Positions 32,487-41,447 of a DNA stretch of 64,000 bases are shown piece after piece. Each line of letters begins with the position of its first letter. The first letter of the stretch is position 1. The DNA comes from Ruminococcus sp045539715 (GTDB taxonomy: Bacteria; Bacillota; Clostridia; Oscillospirales; Ruminococcaceae). Below the pieces are notes generated by a model. That model was not told where the DNA came from and did no database searches. It saw nothing but the letters and a program-made list of their open reading frames with translations. The position numbers and the translations under genes are program-made. The DNA lies in NCBI GenBank assembly GCA_045539715.1, contig JAZQFV010000113.1:62001-126000 (forward strand), given 5' to 3'.

Positions 32487-32511
32487 TTGTATTAATATAG
32501 GAAATGCCAAT

Positions 32512-32570
32512 AAAAAAGGCGGCAGAAATAAATTCCACCGCCATTATAATTACGCATTACGAATTACGAA
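32512..32570 (-). terminator. folD terminator within a recurring intergenic repeat
   Basis: On the minus strand GGCGG...CCGCC with inner TGGAATTTATTTCTG and six T. Next to it is ATTACGCATTACGAATTACGAATTATT, also seen at 37431-37446; the folD stop codon touches this module. Confidence 0.8.
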
Positions 32571-33428
32571 TTATTCAATACCTGCCTGCTGTTTTGCAGC
32601 TGTGAGAGTGTTCTTCATAAGCATAGCTATTGTCATAGGACCTACGCCGCCGGGAACAGGTGTTATGTAGCCTGCAACCTTTTCAGCTGACTCGAAATCA
32701 ACGTCACCGCAGAGTTTACCGTTTTCATCTCTGTCCATACCAACGTCAATTACTACAGCACCCTCCTTAATCATATCACCTGTAATAAACTTAGCCTTGC
32801 CGATTGCCACAACGAGAATATCAGCAGCCTTGCACTCCTCTTTGAGGTTCTGCGTTCTGGAATGGCAGATTGTAACTGTGCCGTTCTTCTGTAAAAGAAG
32901 CATTGCCTGTGGCTTGCCTACGATGTTTGAACGTCCAACAACTACGCACTTCTTGCCTGAAATGTCAACTCCTGTGCTTTCGATAAGACGCATAACTCCC
33001 GCAGGTGTGCAGGGCAGGAATGAATATTCGCCAATCATAATTTTACCAACATTTTCGGGGTGGAATGCGTCAACGTCCTTTTCAGGGGAAATTGCATTAA
33101 TAATTGCCTTTTCGTCAATGTGCTTAGGCAGAGGGAGCTGAACGAGAATTCCGTTAACTCTGTCGTCACGGTTGAGAACATTTACAAGGTCAAGAAGCTG
33201 TTCCTGTGTTGTGTTTTCGTCGAGAGCATACTCAAAGGACTGGAAACCTACAGCCTCACAAGCCTTTTTCTTGTTGTTAACGTAAACTCTTGATGCGGAA
33301 TCGTTGCCAACGATTACAACTGCAAGACCTACTTTAAGTCCCTTTTCATCTCTGAGCTTTGCAGCCTCGTCTGCAACCTCCTGCTTAACTGCGGCTGATA
33401 CAGCCTTTCCATCAATAATCTGTGCCAT
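32571..33428 (-). CDS. folD: Methylenetetrahydrofolate dehydrogenase/cyclohydrolase
   Basis: Bifunctional one-carbon enzyme that interconverts 5,10-methylene-THF and 10-formyl-THF using NADP+. The 285-residue length is normal. Visible marks are VGNDSASRVYVNNKKKACEAVG with the catalytic Lys, VQLPLPKHI, PEKDVDAFHPENVG, the Rossmann motif VVGRSNIVGKPQAMLL and the C-terminal VTPVPGGVGPMT-like segment (here ITPVPGGVGPMTIAMLM). It stands alone with an AAGGAGG ribosome site and its own terminator. Confidence 0.97.
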   Translation of the reverse strand: MAQIIDGKAVSAAVKQEVADEAAKLRDEKGLKVGLAVVIVGNDSASRVYVNNKKKACEAVGFQSFEYALDENTTQEQLLDLVNVLNRDDRVNGILVQLPLPKHIDEKAIINAISPEKDVDAFHPENVGKIMIGEYSFLPCTPAGVMRLIESTGVDISGKKCVVVGRSNIVGKPQAMLLLQKNGTVTICHSRTQNLKEECKAADILVVAIGKAKFITGDMIKEGAVVIDVGMDRDENGKLCGDVDFESAEKVAGYITPVPGGVGPMTIAMLMKNTLTAAKQQAGIE

Positions 33429-33469
33429 TTTAAATTTTCCTCCTTGATATATTAGCTTATATTTGCTTA

Positions 33470-34633
33470 TTAATCATCATCTGAATCAGAATCGCTGTCG
33501 GAATCATCGGAATCGTCGGAATCCTCCGAATCATCATCAGTTCCCTCGTCATCTGAATTATCGTCATCATCTTCATCGTCAAGTATGCCTATTTCGTCAT
33601 CATCATCTTCATCATCAAGTATGCCGATTTCATCGTCGTCATCGTCATCGGGAATGCCCATACCTTTCATACTCTTTCTTCTTGTTTCCTCAATGAGCAT
33701 ACGGGATTCCTCTGTTGAGGCATAAAGCACAAAGCTTTCGGGGTCACGCTTGACTTTGAATCCAATGATAATCTGCAATAAAACAGATGCAATGAAAATA
33801 ACAATTGAAAGTGCCTGTGAAACTCTGATACTTCCAATCATAAGGCTGTCTGTGCGGAGTCCCTCTACAACGGCTCTTTCAAGTCCGTACCAAGCCATAT
33901 ACATAAGGAGTAACTGTCCGTCATAGCGTCTTCTCTTTGACCAGAAGGCAAGGAGAGCAAATCCCAGCAGACACCAGATTGACTCATAGAGGAAACAGGG
34001 GTGAACAGGGTCGCTCCATACCATTTCAAGTCCGTTTTCGTACATTGAACCGCCAACCTGCATTTCAGCGTTGATAACCTGCTGAATTCTTCCGCCTGTC
34101 ATACCTAAGAATGAATTTGTATTTACGCCGAAAGCCTCCTGATTAACAAAGTTGCCCCAGCGTCCGATACCCTGACCGATGAGAAATCCCATAACCGCAA
34201 CATCAAGCATGGGTAGCATCTTGATTTTCTTGATTTTGCATATGAGAAGTCCCACAATCAATGCACCGATAAGTCCGCCGTATATGCCTAATCCGCCGTT
34301 TCGGGTGTTAATTATGGCAAGAAGTGTGTCCTTGAAACTGTCGCTTTTGTATTCGCTCCAGTTGAATATTACATAGTAAAGTCTTGCACCGACAATTCCG
34401 CCGATTACTCCGCCCAGAACTGCATCAATTGCCCTGTCGGCATCAATTCCGAAGCGTTTCATTCTCGGGAAACAGTAAAGCACCGCAAGGGCAAGTCCCA
34501 AGGCAATAAATATGCCGTACCATTGAATATCAATTCCGCCGATTGAAAAGGCTGTGGGCTTAATCTCAAATTCCCAGCCCAATTTCGGGAATTGTATTTC
34601 ATTTGGGTTTGAAATCATTTGTGATAATGTCAT
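33470..34633 (-). CDS. lgt: Prolipoprotein diacylglyceryl transferase with acidic tail
   Basis: Membrane enzyme that attaches diacylglycerol to the lipobox Cys of exported lipoproteins. The conserved signature GRWGNFVNQEAFG and the earlier GIYGGLIGALI / HPCFLYESIWCLLGF segments are present over seven helices (about residues 25-295). After the last helix there is an unusual tail (about 325-387) of nearly pure Asp/Glu/Ser with a twofold repeat DDDDEIGILDDE. Standard Lgt proteins end soon after the last helix, so this tail is extra. ATG 34633 follows GAAAGGA. Confidence 0.95.
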   Translation of the reverse strand: MTLSQMISNPNEIQFPKLGWEFEIKPTAFSIGGIDIQWYGIFIALGLALAVLYCFPRMKRFGIDADRAIDAVLGGVIGGIVGARLYYVIFNWSEYKSDSFKDTLLAIINTRNGGLGIYGGLIGALIVGLLICKIKKIKMLPMLDVAVMGFLIGQGIGRWGNFVNQEAFGVNTNSFLGMTGGRIQQVINAEMQVGGSMYENGLEMVWSDPVHPCFLYESIWCLLGFALLAFWSKRRRYDGQLLLMYMAWYGLERAVVEGLRTDSLMIGSIRVSQALSIVIFIASVLLQIIIGFKVKRDPESFVLYASTEESRMLIEETRRKSMKGMGIPDDDDDDEIGILDDEDDDDEIGILDDEDDDDNSDDEGTDDDSEDSDDSDDSDSDSDSDDD

Positions 34634-34647
34634 CTTTTAACGTCCTT

Positions 34648-35919
34648 TCATATTTTCTCTATTACCGACAATACGGTTTTCTCGGAAAGAAGTTCCGATT
34701 TTATGAATTGAAGAACGTCCTCCGCCGTAAGTTCGGAAACTGTATCAACTACATCAAAAGGCTTAAATCCTGCCATATGGGAACTAATCATAGCCGAAGC
34801 CATAGCAGTTACATTGCAAAGCTGTCTTACCAAATCACCATAGGCAGCCTTTTTAATTCTGCTGAACATCTTTTCGTCAATTCCCTCTGCGGATATACGC
34901 TGAATTTCTTCAAACAGAGCCTCTCTTACCTTGTGGGGATATTCCGATTCACCGCTGAAAATCACGGAGAAATAACCCTCTCCTGCGAATACCTCACCGC
35001 CAAAGCTGTTGTTTATGATTTCTTCTGAAAGAAGTCGGTTATACATTTCAGTTGAGGCATCTGTAAGGTAAGAAACTGCAAGAGTTGCAATCATTTCCTT
35101 TCTGAGGAAATTTTCGCTGTCGGGGCGGCATTTAAATCCCAAATGGAAAATAGATGCACCAATATCATTTTTCTCTGTAATTTCAGCCTGCACAATTGTG
35201 TCGGGTTCATCGGGGAATACGGTTTCAAGCCCCTTATCCTCACAGGGACGGAGCAGTTCATCGCATATTGCAAGAACTTCTTCCTCGCTGATATTTCCCG
35301 CAATTGACAAAGTCATATTGTTGAGATTATAGAAAGTGTCGTAGCATTTGTAAAGCAAATCCGCATCAATTTTCGCAATGCTCTCCTGTGTGCCTGCAAT
35401 GTCAATCTGAATGGGGTGGCTGTGATACATTGATTTCAGCATATTGAAGAATACCCGCCATTCGGGATTATCATTTGTCATACAGATTTCCTGCCCGATT
35501 ATGCCCTGTTCCTTATCCACATTTTCCTTGGTGAAATAGGGTTTCTGCACGAAATCCAGAAGTATGCGGAGATTTTCCGTGTAATTCTGTGTGCAGCTGA
35601 AAAGATAGCAGGTCTTGTCAAAGGAAGTGTAGGCATTGCATTGTGCACCTGTAGCGGCAAAAAGCTCAAATACGCCGCAATCCTCATTTTCAAAGAGTTT
35701 ATGCTCTAAGAAATGGGCAATGCCGTTGGGAACTTCCGTGTAATTTTCATCGGCTGCAAGCTTGAATGTTGTATTCACAGAGCCGTATTTTGTGCCGAAA
35801 AGCGCATAAACTGTGCTGAATCCGGGCATTTCACGGATATATATATCAAGTCCGCTTTTGTGCTTTACGTGTACGCAGCTGTCGCCTGTGCGTTTGCTTG
35901 TGATAATTTCTCTGCTCAT
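34648..35919 (-). CDS. M16 family zinc peptidase (YfmH-like)
   Basis: A 423-residue pitrilysin-type peptidase subunit with an intact inverted zinc motif His69-FLE-His73 and a downstream Glu in KEQGIIGQEI. The remainder is a regular M16 N- and C-terminal pair, including the typical LNNMTLSIAGNI beta strand. It begins immediately after the other M16 gene and probably forms a heterodimer with it, the active half being this one. In Bacilli the equivalent genes (yfmF/yfmH) also occur side by side. Confidence 0.92.
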   Translation of the reverse strand: MSREIITSKRTGDSCVHVKHKSGLDIYIREMPGFSTVYALFGTKYGSVNTTFKLAADENYTEVPNGIAHFLEHKLFENEDCGVFELFAATGAQCNAYTSFDKTCYLFSCTQNYTENLRILLDFVQKPYFTKENVDKEQGIIGQEICMTNDNPEWRVFFNMLKSMYHSHPIQIDIAGTQESIAKIDADLLYKCYDTFYNLNNMTLSIAGNISEEEVLAICDELLRPCEDKGLETVFPDEPDTIVQAEITEKNDIGASIFHLGFKCRPDSENFLRKEMIATLAVSYLTDASTEMYNRLLSEEIINNSFGGEVFAGEGYFSVIFSGESEYPHKVREALFEEIQRISAEGIDEKMFSRIKKAAYGDLVRQLCNVTAMASAMISSHMAGFKPFDVVDTVSELTAEDVLQFIKSELLSEKTVLSVIEKI

Positions 35920-37179
35920 TTATTCAGCCTCCTTATTCAGCATATGGTAAGTGCTGTCAAGTCTGACATTAACAGCAGCAGCGGCAATACGCTCCTTTGT
36001 AACGGCAAAAAGCCTTTCAAGGTATTCATTCGGAGAGGTGTATTCATTTCTGAAAAAGCAGTCGGTATACCACGAAATATAGGAACTGTGAGTATCGCCG
36101 AATGAAGTATAGGCATTTTCAAGGGCAAGAAATGCACTCTGAAGCTCCTCGTCTGTGATATTGCCCTTGCGGATTTCATCAAGCTGATTGTGGATTTCAG
36201 CAGTTGCCTTTTCAATATTTTCACGCTCAACTCCGCAATCAGCTGTAATGGTTTTCTTGTATTCGCTCATGGAGCAGGCACAATAATAGCACAGACTCAG
36301 CTTTTCACGGACATTGACGAAAAGCTTTGAAACTGGACTTCCGCCGAAAATGATGCACATAAGATGAACAGCGTCTATATCGTCTGTATCGAATTTAAAG
36401 GTCATCGCCATTTTTGCCTGTCTTACGTCAAATTCTTCCTGTACCAACACAGGCTCAGGCTTTATGGGACTTGGAGAATAGAAAGTGTGGGAAGCAGAAT
36501 TTCTCTCAATTTCTCCGAATTTTTCACGGAAAACCTCCTGCACACGGTTGTCAGCATCGGGAGATACAAAGCAAATTTCAATCTGTGCCGTGCTGAGAAG
36601 TTTTTTATAGGCTTCATATGCGGATTTCGGAGTAACTGCCTCCACCTGTTCACGAGGACCGTATCCGCCATATCGGATAGGCTCGCCCTCAAAGGCTATT
36701 TCACGTGCTTTTACAAGGGTATATTCACGCTTGTTGTTGAAACGTGAGTCGATAATATCGAGGATTTCCTTTTTGCTCAATCTGAAAACGCTCTCGTTAA
36801 AGCCGTTTTCATCGGCAAATGGACTGAAAAGACTGTCAGTAATAAGCTCCGTCATTTCAGCAGTTATATCCTCCCCGTCAATGGCAAAACGGCTGCAAAG
36901 CCAGTTTGCGGAAAGGCTCAGCACCTGCATATCGCCACGGATAGCCGACGATGATGAAAAGCCTGCACCGTAAAGTTCTGAAAGCCGCTCATTCATAGCT
37001 GCTATGCTGTTAAGCTTTGAATTTGCATCGCTGATACAATTCACCGCAACGGAATTATCAGAGGCATTTTCACCCATTGGGACAATCATCATAAGCTGTA
37101 GAGAGCAGCTGTTGAATTTCTTATCCACAACGGAAGTAAAGCCGATATTACTGCCAATCTCCGTTCTTGTATAATTCAT
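35920..37179 (-). CDS. M16-like protein lacking zinc motif (YfmF-like)
   Basis: A 419-residue M16 homologue. No HxxEH motif is found; the second-domain features such as FGGSPVSKLFVNVREKLSLCYYCACS (substrate-binding R/Y element) are intact, so it likely supports the neighbouring active subunit. I begin at ATG 37179 (AAGGAG 12 nt before), since the longer frame starting at 37260 lies in upstream non-conserved sequence. Its stop is directly followed by the partner start. Confidence 0.9.
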   Translation of the reverse strand: MNYTRTEIGSNIGFTSVVDKKFNSCSLQLMMIVPMGENASDNSVAVNCISDANSKLNSIAAMNERLSELYGAGFSSSSAIRGDMQVLSLSANWLCSRFAIDGEDITAEMTELITDSLFSPFADENGFNESVFRLSKKEILDIIDSRFNNKREYTLVKAREIAFEGEPIRYGGYGPREQVEAVTPKSAYEAYKKLLSTAQIEICFVSPDADNRVQEVFREKFGEIERNSASHTFYSPSPIKPEPVLVQEEFDVRQAKMAMTFKFDTDDIDAVHLMCIIFGGSPVSKLFVNVREKLSLCYYCACSMSEYKKTITADCGVERENIEKATAEIHNQLDEIRKGNITDEELQSAFLALENAYTSFGDTHSSYISWYTDCFFRNEYTSPNEYLERLFAVTKERIAAAAVNVRLDSTYHMLNKEAE

Positions 37180-37261
37180 ATTTATATCGCACTCCTTTAT
37201 ATTGGGATTACATATAGATAACCACATTATATTATAACATAAAAAATGTAAAATTACCATA

Positions 37262-37430
37262 CGTTTCAGATATTTTTAATTAGTTTAATTAAAAGCTTTT
37301 AGCTTTTAGCCGTTAGCTGGCGGATAATATCCGCCCCTACAAAATAAATCAGCACACATAAGAAAAGACGGCAGAAAAATTCCACCGTCCTTATCAATTC
37401 TTAATTCTTAATTCTTAATTCTTAATTTAA
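37262..37430. repeat. Intergenic repeat cluster, copy 5
   Basis: It has AGCTTTTAGCTTTTAGCCGTTAGC (37292-37315), palindromic GGCGGATAATATCCGCC with CCTACAAAATAAATCAGCACACATAAG (37317-37360), a GACGG...CCGTC hairpin (37367-37389), four tandem AATTCTT units (37396-37423) and ATTACGCATTACGAATT that also forms the last codons of the next gene. Confidence 0.75.
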
Positions 37431-37745
37431 TTACGCATTACGAATTGCCGAAAAGTCATCTCCGAATAAATCCGACAGGGACTTTTCCTTTTCAATCAGC
37501 TGTAACTTCTGTATCCGTTTCAGCTGTTTTATGGCATATTCAAGCCTTGAAGCCTCACTTCTGCCGTTGCAGCTCCACACAGCCATAATCTCCACAGGGG
37601 GATTTGCTCTGGTGAATTTCGCTCCTTTGGAATTCCCCGAAATTCCCGAATGTTCCGCAAACCGCCGTTTCATATCCGTGGTAATTCCCGTGTAAAGCCG
37701 TTCATCACGGCATTTTATGATGTATACAAAGTATTCTTTGCTCAC
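37431..37745 (-). CDS. GIY-YIG nuclease-domain protein
   Basis: A 104-residue single-domain protein of the UPF0213/YhbQ type: motif VYIIKCRDERLYTGITTDMKRRFAEH (Tyr, Gly-Ile, Arg), then the conserved Glu in RSEASRLEYAIKQLKR. It may cut branched or flap DNA, but the cellular role of the family is unclear. Start is GTG 37745, overlapping the tex stop (GTGA). The last seven codons come partly from a dispersed repeat module, a sign of local 3' drift. Confidence 0.88.
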   Translation of the reverse strand: MSKEYFVYIIKCRDERLYTGITTDMKRRFAEHSGISGNSKGAKFTRANPPVEIMAVWSCNGRSEASRLEYAIKQLKRIQKLQLIEKEKSLSDLFGDDFSAIRNA

Positions 37746-40015
37746 TTCTGCTTGATTTTAAATGCACTGTTTGTTATCTTTGAAGCGTCAAAGCCTTTCT
37801 TCTCACGCTTTTCACGGCGAGGCTTATTCTGCTTTCTCTGCTCCTTTTTCTGCTGCTCTTTCTTCTCAGCTTCATCGTCAAGACGCATTGTAAGGGCAAT
37901 TCTGTTTCTCTTTACGTCAACTTCGAGAACTCTTACCTTTACGATTTCGCCTACCTTTACAGCTTCAAGTGGATGCTTTATGTATCTGCTGCAAAGCTGT
38001 GAAATATGAACAAGACCGTCCTCGTGAACGCCGATGTCAACAAATGCACCGAAGTCAATGATATTGCGGACAGTTCCCACAAGTTCCATACCCGGCTTTA
38101 AATCCTTGATTTCCATAACATCGCCGCTTCTGAGAAGTGGAGGGGGAAGTTCATCACGGAGGTCACGTCCCGGCTTTTTAAGTTCACCGATAATATCCGT
38201 GAGAGTAGGCACACCAATGCCCAGTTTTTCGCTGATTCCGTCCATATTCAGAGAATCTGAAACTGCAATTCCGCCGCCTGCAACATCGGCAAGGGTAAAT
38301 CCGCTTTCGCTGATAAGAGCCTCAGCTGCCTTGTAGCTTTCGGGATGAACTGCTGTATTGTCAAGAGGATTTTTTCCGTCACGTACACGGAGGAAGCCTG
38401 CACACTGCTCAAATGCCTTTTTACCAAGCTTCGGAACTTTCATAAGTTCCTTTCTGTCGGTAAATCTGCCGTTTTCTTCACGGTATGCAACGATATTCTT
38501 CGCAACTGCGGAATTGATACCTGCAACGTATGAAAGAAGTGAATGTGAAGCTGTATTAAGGTCAACACCTACAGAGTTAACGCAGTCCTCAACAACTCCC
38601 GAAAGAGCGTCGCTCATACGTGCCTGAGGCATATCGTGCTGATACTGACCGACACCAATTGCCTTTGGCTCAATTTTAACAAGCTCTGCAAGAGGGTCCT
38701 GCAAACGTCTTGCAATTGAAACCGCACTTCTGAGGGAAACGTCATAGTCGGGGAATTCCTCAGCCGCAAGCTTTGATGCGGAATAAACAGACGCACCTGC
38801 CTCGCTTACAACGATATAGCTGACTTTCTGCGGAATTTCGCTGATAACCTCAGCGGCAAACTGCTCTGTTTCACGGGATGCAGTACCGTTTCCGATAGAA
38901 ATTGTAGTAACGCCGTGCTTTTCGATAAGTTCCTTGATAATCTTCTTTGAAAGGGCGATATTTGTCTTTGGACCCGGTGTGCAGTATACAACATTTGTAT
39001 CAAGAACTTTACCTGTAGCGTCAATTACAGCAACCTTACAGCCTGTACGATAACCTGGGTCAAGTCCGAGAATTACGCTGTTTTTAAGCGGCGGCTGGAG
39101 AAGAAGCTGACGGAGATTTGATGCAAATACCTTGATTGATTCTTCAGCGGCATTTGCTGTCATTTCTGAACGGATTTCACGCTCAATTGAGGGGAAAATC
39201 AGACGCTTATAGCCGTCCTCAGCGGCAGCACGTACAAGCTCACCGCAGGCATTGTTAGCCTTTACGTATTTAGCTAAAATTATATCAGTTGCAACTGTTT
39301 CGTCAAGAACAATTGACACCTTTAAGAAGCCCTCTTTTTCGCCTCTGTCAAGGGCAAGTACACGGTGATTTGCCACACTTGAAACGGCTTCGGAATAGTC
39401 GTAATAGTTTGTGTAAACGCTTTCAGCCTCGGCATCAGCAGCCTTTGAAACCATAGTTCCCTTGTCATTTGCGGCTGAACGGAGCTTTTTACGGAGTTCC
39501 GCATCATCTGAAATATCCTCAGCAATAATATCCATTGCACCCTGAATAGCAGCGGCAGCGTCGGGAACTTCCTTTTCCTCATTTACAAAAGCAGCAGCCT
39601 CGTCCTCGGGATTTGTGGAGTTATCCTGTGCCATAATAATAACTGCAAGAGGTTCAAGTCCCTTTTCACGGGCAATGCTTGCTCTTGTACGTCTTTTCGG
39701 CTTGAATGGGCGGTAAATATCCTCCACCTCAACGAGAGTAACAGCGGCGGAAATTGCATTTTCAATTTCGGGAGTCATTTTCTCCTGCTCAGTAATAGCT
39801 GTGCGAACTTCCTCCTTACGCTTTTCAAGGTTGCGGAGGTATGTGAGTCTGTCGGAAAGTTCACGGAGAATCTGGTCATCAAGAGAGCCTGTAACTTCCT
39901 TACGGTAACGGGCAATAAATGGGATTGTAGCACCCTCGTCAATGAGGTTTACCGTGTTGTCAACCTGCTCTTGTCTGAGTGAAAATTCCTGTGCTAAGGT
40001 TTTGTTAATATCCAT
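37742..40015 (-). CDS. tex: Tex family transcription accessory protein
   Basis: A 757-residue nucleic-acid-binding protein. It has the helical N-terminal region (RQEQVDNTVNLIDEGATIPFIARYRKEVTG), the RNase-H-like YqgF domain (LGLDPGYRTGCKVAVID), a helix-hairpin-helix region (LLSYVAGINSAVAKNIVAYREENGRF) and a C-terminal S1 domain (LVGTVRNIIDFGAFVDIGVHEDGLVHISQL), followed by a Lys/Arg-rich tail. Probably involved in transcript processing or RNA polymerase recovery. The ATG at 40015 lacks a perfect RBS but the start fits the family. Confidence 0.95.
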   Translation of the reverse strand: MDINKTLAQEFSLRQEQVDNTVNLIDEGATIPFIARYRKEVTGSLDDQILRELSDRLTYLRNLEKRKEEVRTAITEQEKMTPEIENAISAAVTLVEVEDIYRPFKPKRRTRASIAREKGLEPLAVIIMAQDNSTNPEDEAAAFVNEEKEVPDAAAAIQGAMDIIAEDISDDAELRKKLRSAANDKGTMVSKAADAEAESVYTNYYDYSEAVSSVANHRVLALDRGEKEGFLKVSIVLDETVATDIILAKYVKANNACGELVRAAAEDGYKRLIFPSIEREIRSEMTANAAEESIKVFASNLRQLLLQPPLKNSVILGLDPGYRTGCKVAVIDATGKVLDTNVVYCTPGPKTNIALSKKIIKELIEKHGVTTISIGNGTASRETEQFAAEVISEIPQKVSYIVVSEAGASVYSASKLAAEEFPDYDVSLRSAVSIARRLQDPLAELVKIEPKAIGVGQYQHDMPQARMSDALSGVVEDCVNSVGVDLNTASHSLLSYVAGINSAVAKNIVAYREENGRFTDRKELMKVPKLGKKAFEQCAGFLRVRDGKNPLDNTAVHPESYKAAEALISESGFTLADVAGGGIAVSDSLNMDGISEKLGIGVPTLTDIIGELKKPGRDLRDELPPPLLRSGDVMEIKDLKPGMELVGTVRNIIDFGAFVDIGVHEDGLVHISQLCSRYIKHPLEAVKVGEIVKVRVLEVDVKRNRIALTMRLDDEAEKKEQQKKEQRKQNKPRREKREKKGFDASKITNSAFKIKQK

Positions 40016-40018
40016 AAT

Positions 40019-40984
40019 TTATCCTTCCTTTATCTGATTATCCGATGATTGATTTATTCTGTCTACCCAAGAAAACATGGTCTTTGCAATGTCCCTGTAA
40101 ACTGTAATATTATTTTTCTCATTGAGAATTTCGTGCCGCATATTGTCAAAAAGTCGGTGAGAAATGCTGTCATATCCCATTTTGCGGAGTTTGTCAACAG
40201 CCTTGTAGAATTTCTTTTCCGACAGCATAACGGGGTCTTTTTTGCCCGATAAAAAGCGTATAGGCAGCTGTGGGGAAGTGACTTTCCAGCCACGTCTGCT
40301 GTATGCCTCTTTCAGCATATACATAAATGATTCGTAGGCACTTAAAGTGTACACATAATTTGAAAGGGGATTAGCATTAAGTTCCTCTACAATTTCCTTG
40401 CGGCTTGTAAGCCATGAACGTGGAGTTGTGCCGAATCCTTTATTGAAAAGCTTTTCTGCGGCAGCTTCAACCTTGTCGATTTTATTTCTCAAATCTCCGC
40501 CCTTTGAAATTGCCGAACCGATTGCACGGACGGGAGCACTGAGTGAGCTGTATGGCGGAGTTCCAAGGAGAATAAGTCCGTCAATTGCATTGTCATTTTC
40601 TTTAAGGAAACATCTTGCACCGATAGAACCCATACTATGACCAATCATAAAGCAGGGCAGCACGATATATTCCTCGTGAATAATCCTGTTAAGCTGTGCA
40701 ATATCTGAAACTAAGCCCTCGCCGCCGTTTTCATACATAAAGCCTAAATCACCCTCCTCACGGATACTGTGACCGTGGCCACGGTGGTCGTGAATAACGG
40801 AGATAAAACCCTGTTCGGCGAGATAGTCCATAAAGTCGTAGTAGCGTTCCTTATATTCGTTCATACCGTGAAGAATCTGAACAACGCCGTAGATGTTGCC
40901 CGAGGGAACTGCGGCAACGGCGGATATATTCAATCCGTCAAAATCCGATATAAAACTTAAATCTTTTAATCCTGCATTTATCAT
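40019..40984 (-). CDS. Alpha/beta hydrolase, monoacylglycerol-lipase-like
   Basis: A 321-residue serine hydrolase of the lysophospholipase/monoglyceride lipase group. The nucleophile elbow GHSMGS (about residues 113-118), the oxyanion HG in VVQILHGMNEYKERY, an Asp in FLSGKKDPVM and the His in DNMRHEILNE complete the triad. No signal peptide, so cytosolic. A promoter (TTGCAT/TAAAAT) lies upstream and tex follows 4 nt after. Substrate is likely a lipid ester (inference). Confidence 0.9.
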   Translation of the reverse strand: MINAGLKDLSFISDFDGLNISAVAAVPSGNIYGVVQILHGMNEYKERYYDFMDYLAEQGFISVIHDHRGHGHSIREEGDLGFMYENGGEGLVSDIAQLNRIIHEEYIVLPCFMIGHSMGSIGARCFLKENDNAIDGLILLGTPPYSSLSAPVRAIGSAISKGGDLRNKIDKVEAAAEKLFNKGFGTTPRSWLTSRKEIVEELNANPLSNYVYTLSAYESFMYMLKEAYSRRGWKVTSPQLPIRFLSGKKDPVMLSEKKFYKAVDKLRKMGYDSISHRLFDNMRHEILNEKNNITVYRDIAKTMFSWVDRINQSSDNQIKEG

Positions 40985-41063
40985 AAATTCACCTATTATG
41001 TCATTGGCTGTGGGGTTTACCCTGTTTGTGAAATGATGCTGCTCAAAAAAAGCAACTATTACT

Positions 41064-41092
41064 ATTTTACCACATTACAGAAAAAAATGCAA
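41064..41092 (-). promoter_or_regulatory. Promoter of the hydrolase-tex-GIY-YIG operon
   Basis: On the minus strand TTGCAT (41087-41092), 17 nt, TAAAAT (41064-41069). It would drive three closely spaced genes. Confidence 0.6.
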
Positions 41093-41094
41093 GT

Positions 41095-41160
41095 TTTTTT
41101 ATAAAAAAGCCGTCAGCCCTCAGCTTTTTTGCGTTCTATCCGCCCCTGCAAAAAACATCT
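41095..41160. repeat. Intergenic repeat fragment, copy 6
   Basis: AAAAAGCCGTCAGCCCTCAGC and CTATCCGCCCCTGCAAAA, degenerate forms of the modules at 37290-37340. Confidence 0.5.
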
Positions 41161-41201
41161 TCCGTCAAAATATTACAAATTGTTACAATTATTGAAATCC
41201 C

Positions 41202-41447
41202 TTGCATTTTATGTAATTATTGTGTAAAATATAAGTAGGCGTTTTTATAAGGACAGGGGTTGTACAAAATTTCTTGTAACCTTTTTGTAACCTTTGCGCC
41301 CAAAATTATCCGCAAAGAAAAATATAGCGGAAAATAAGACAACAAAACGAAATCAGACGGAAAAGCATAAGCTACACGCCCTTTACCGATTATGGCAAAG
41401 GGGGTTTTTCGCTGTCTGCCTGATTTCCCGAAAAGGGTGATAAATTA
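41202..41447 (+). promoter_or_regulatory. Promoter and structured leader of the MBOAT operon
   Basis: TTGCAT (41202-41207), 17 nt, TAAAAT (41225-41230). The about 210-nt leader ends in a closed structure: outer stem GAAATCAG/CTGATTTC (41349-41356 with 41420-41427, perfect) enclosing AGC/GCT pairing and a second stem CCCTTTACC/GGCAAAGGG (41379-41387 with 41394-41402) followed by GGTTTTT. CCCTTT could instead pair with the AAAAGGG ribosome site (41431-41437). This suggests a switch between terminator-like or sequestering forms. No known riboswitch class fits. Confidence 0.5.

Noticed and set aside
33463..33696. A His/Arg/Asn-rich plus-strand ORF near the lgt tail
   Set aside because: It is the complement of the Asp-rich GAT/GAC repeat of lgt; the composition follows from that repeat.
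37396..37424. CRISPR or functional minisatellite
   Set aside because: Only four AATTCTT units, AT-rich slippage-type repeat within an intergenic module.
41349..41427. c-di-GMP-I riboswitch
   Set aside because: The conserved ACGCAAAGC-type core and the GGGTTACCG end are not present, although the gene context would fit.
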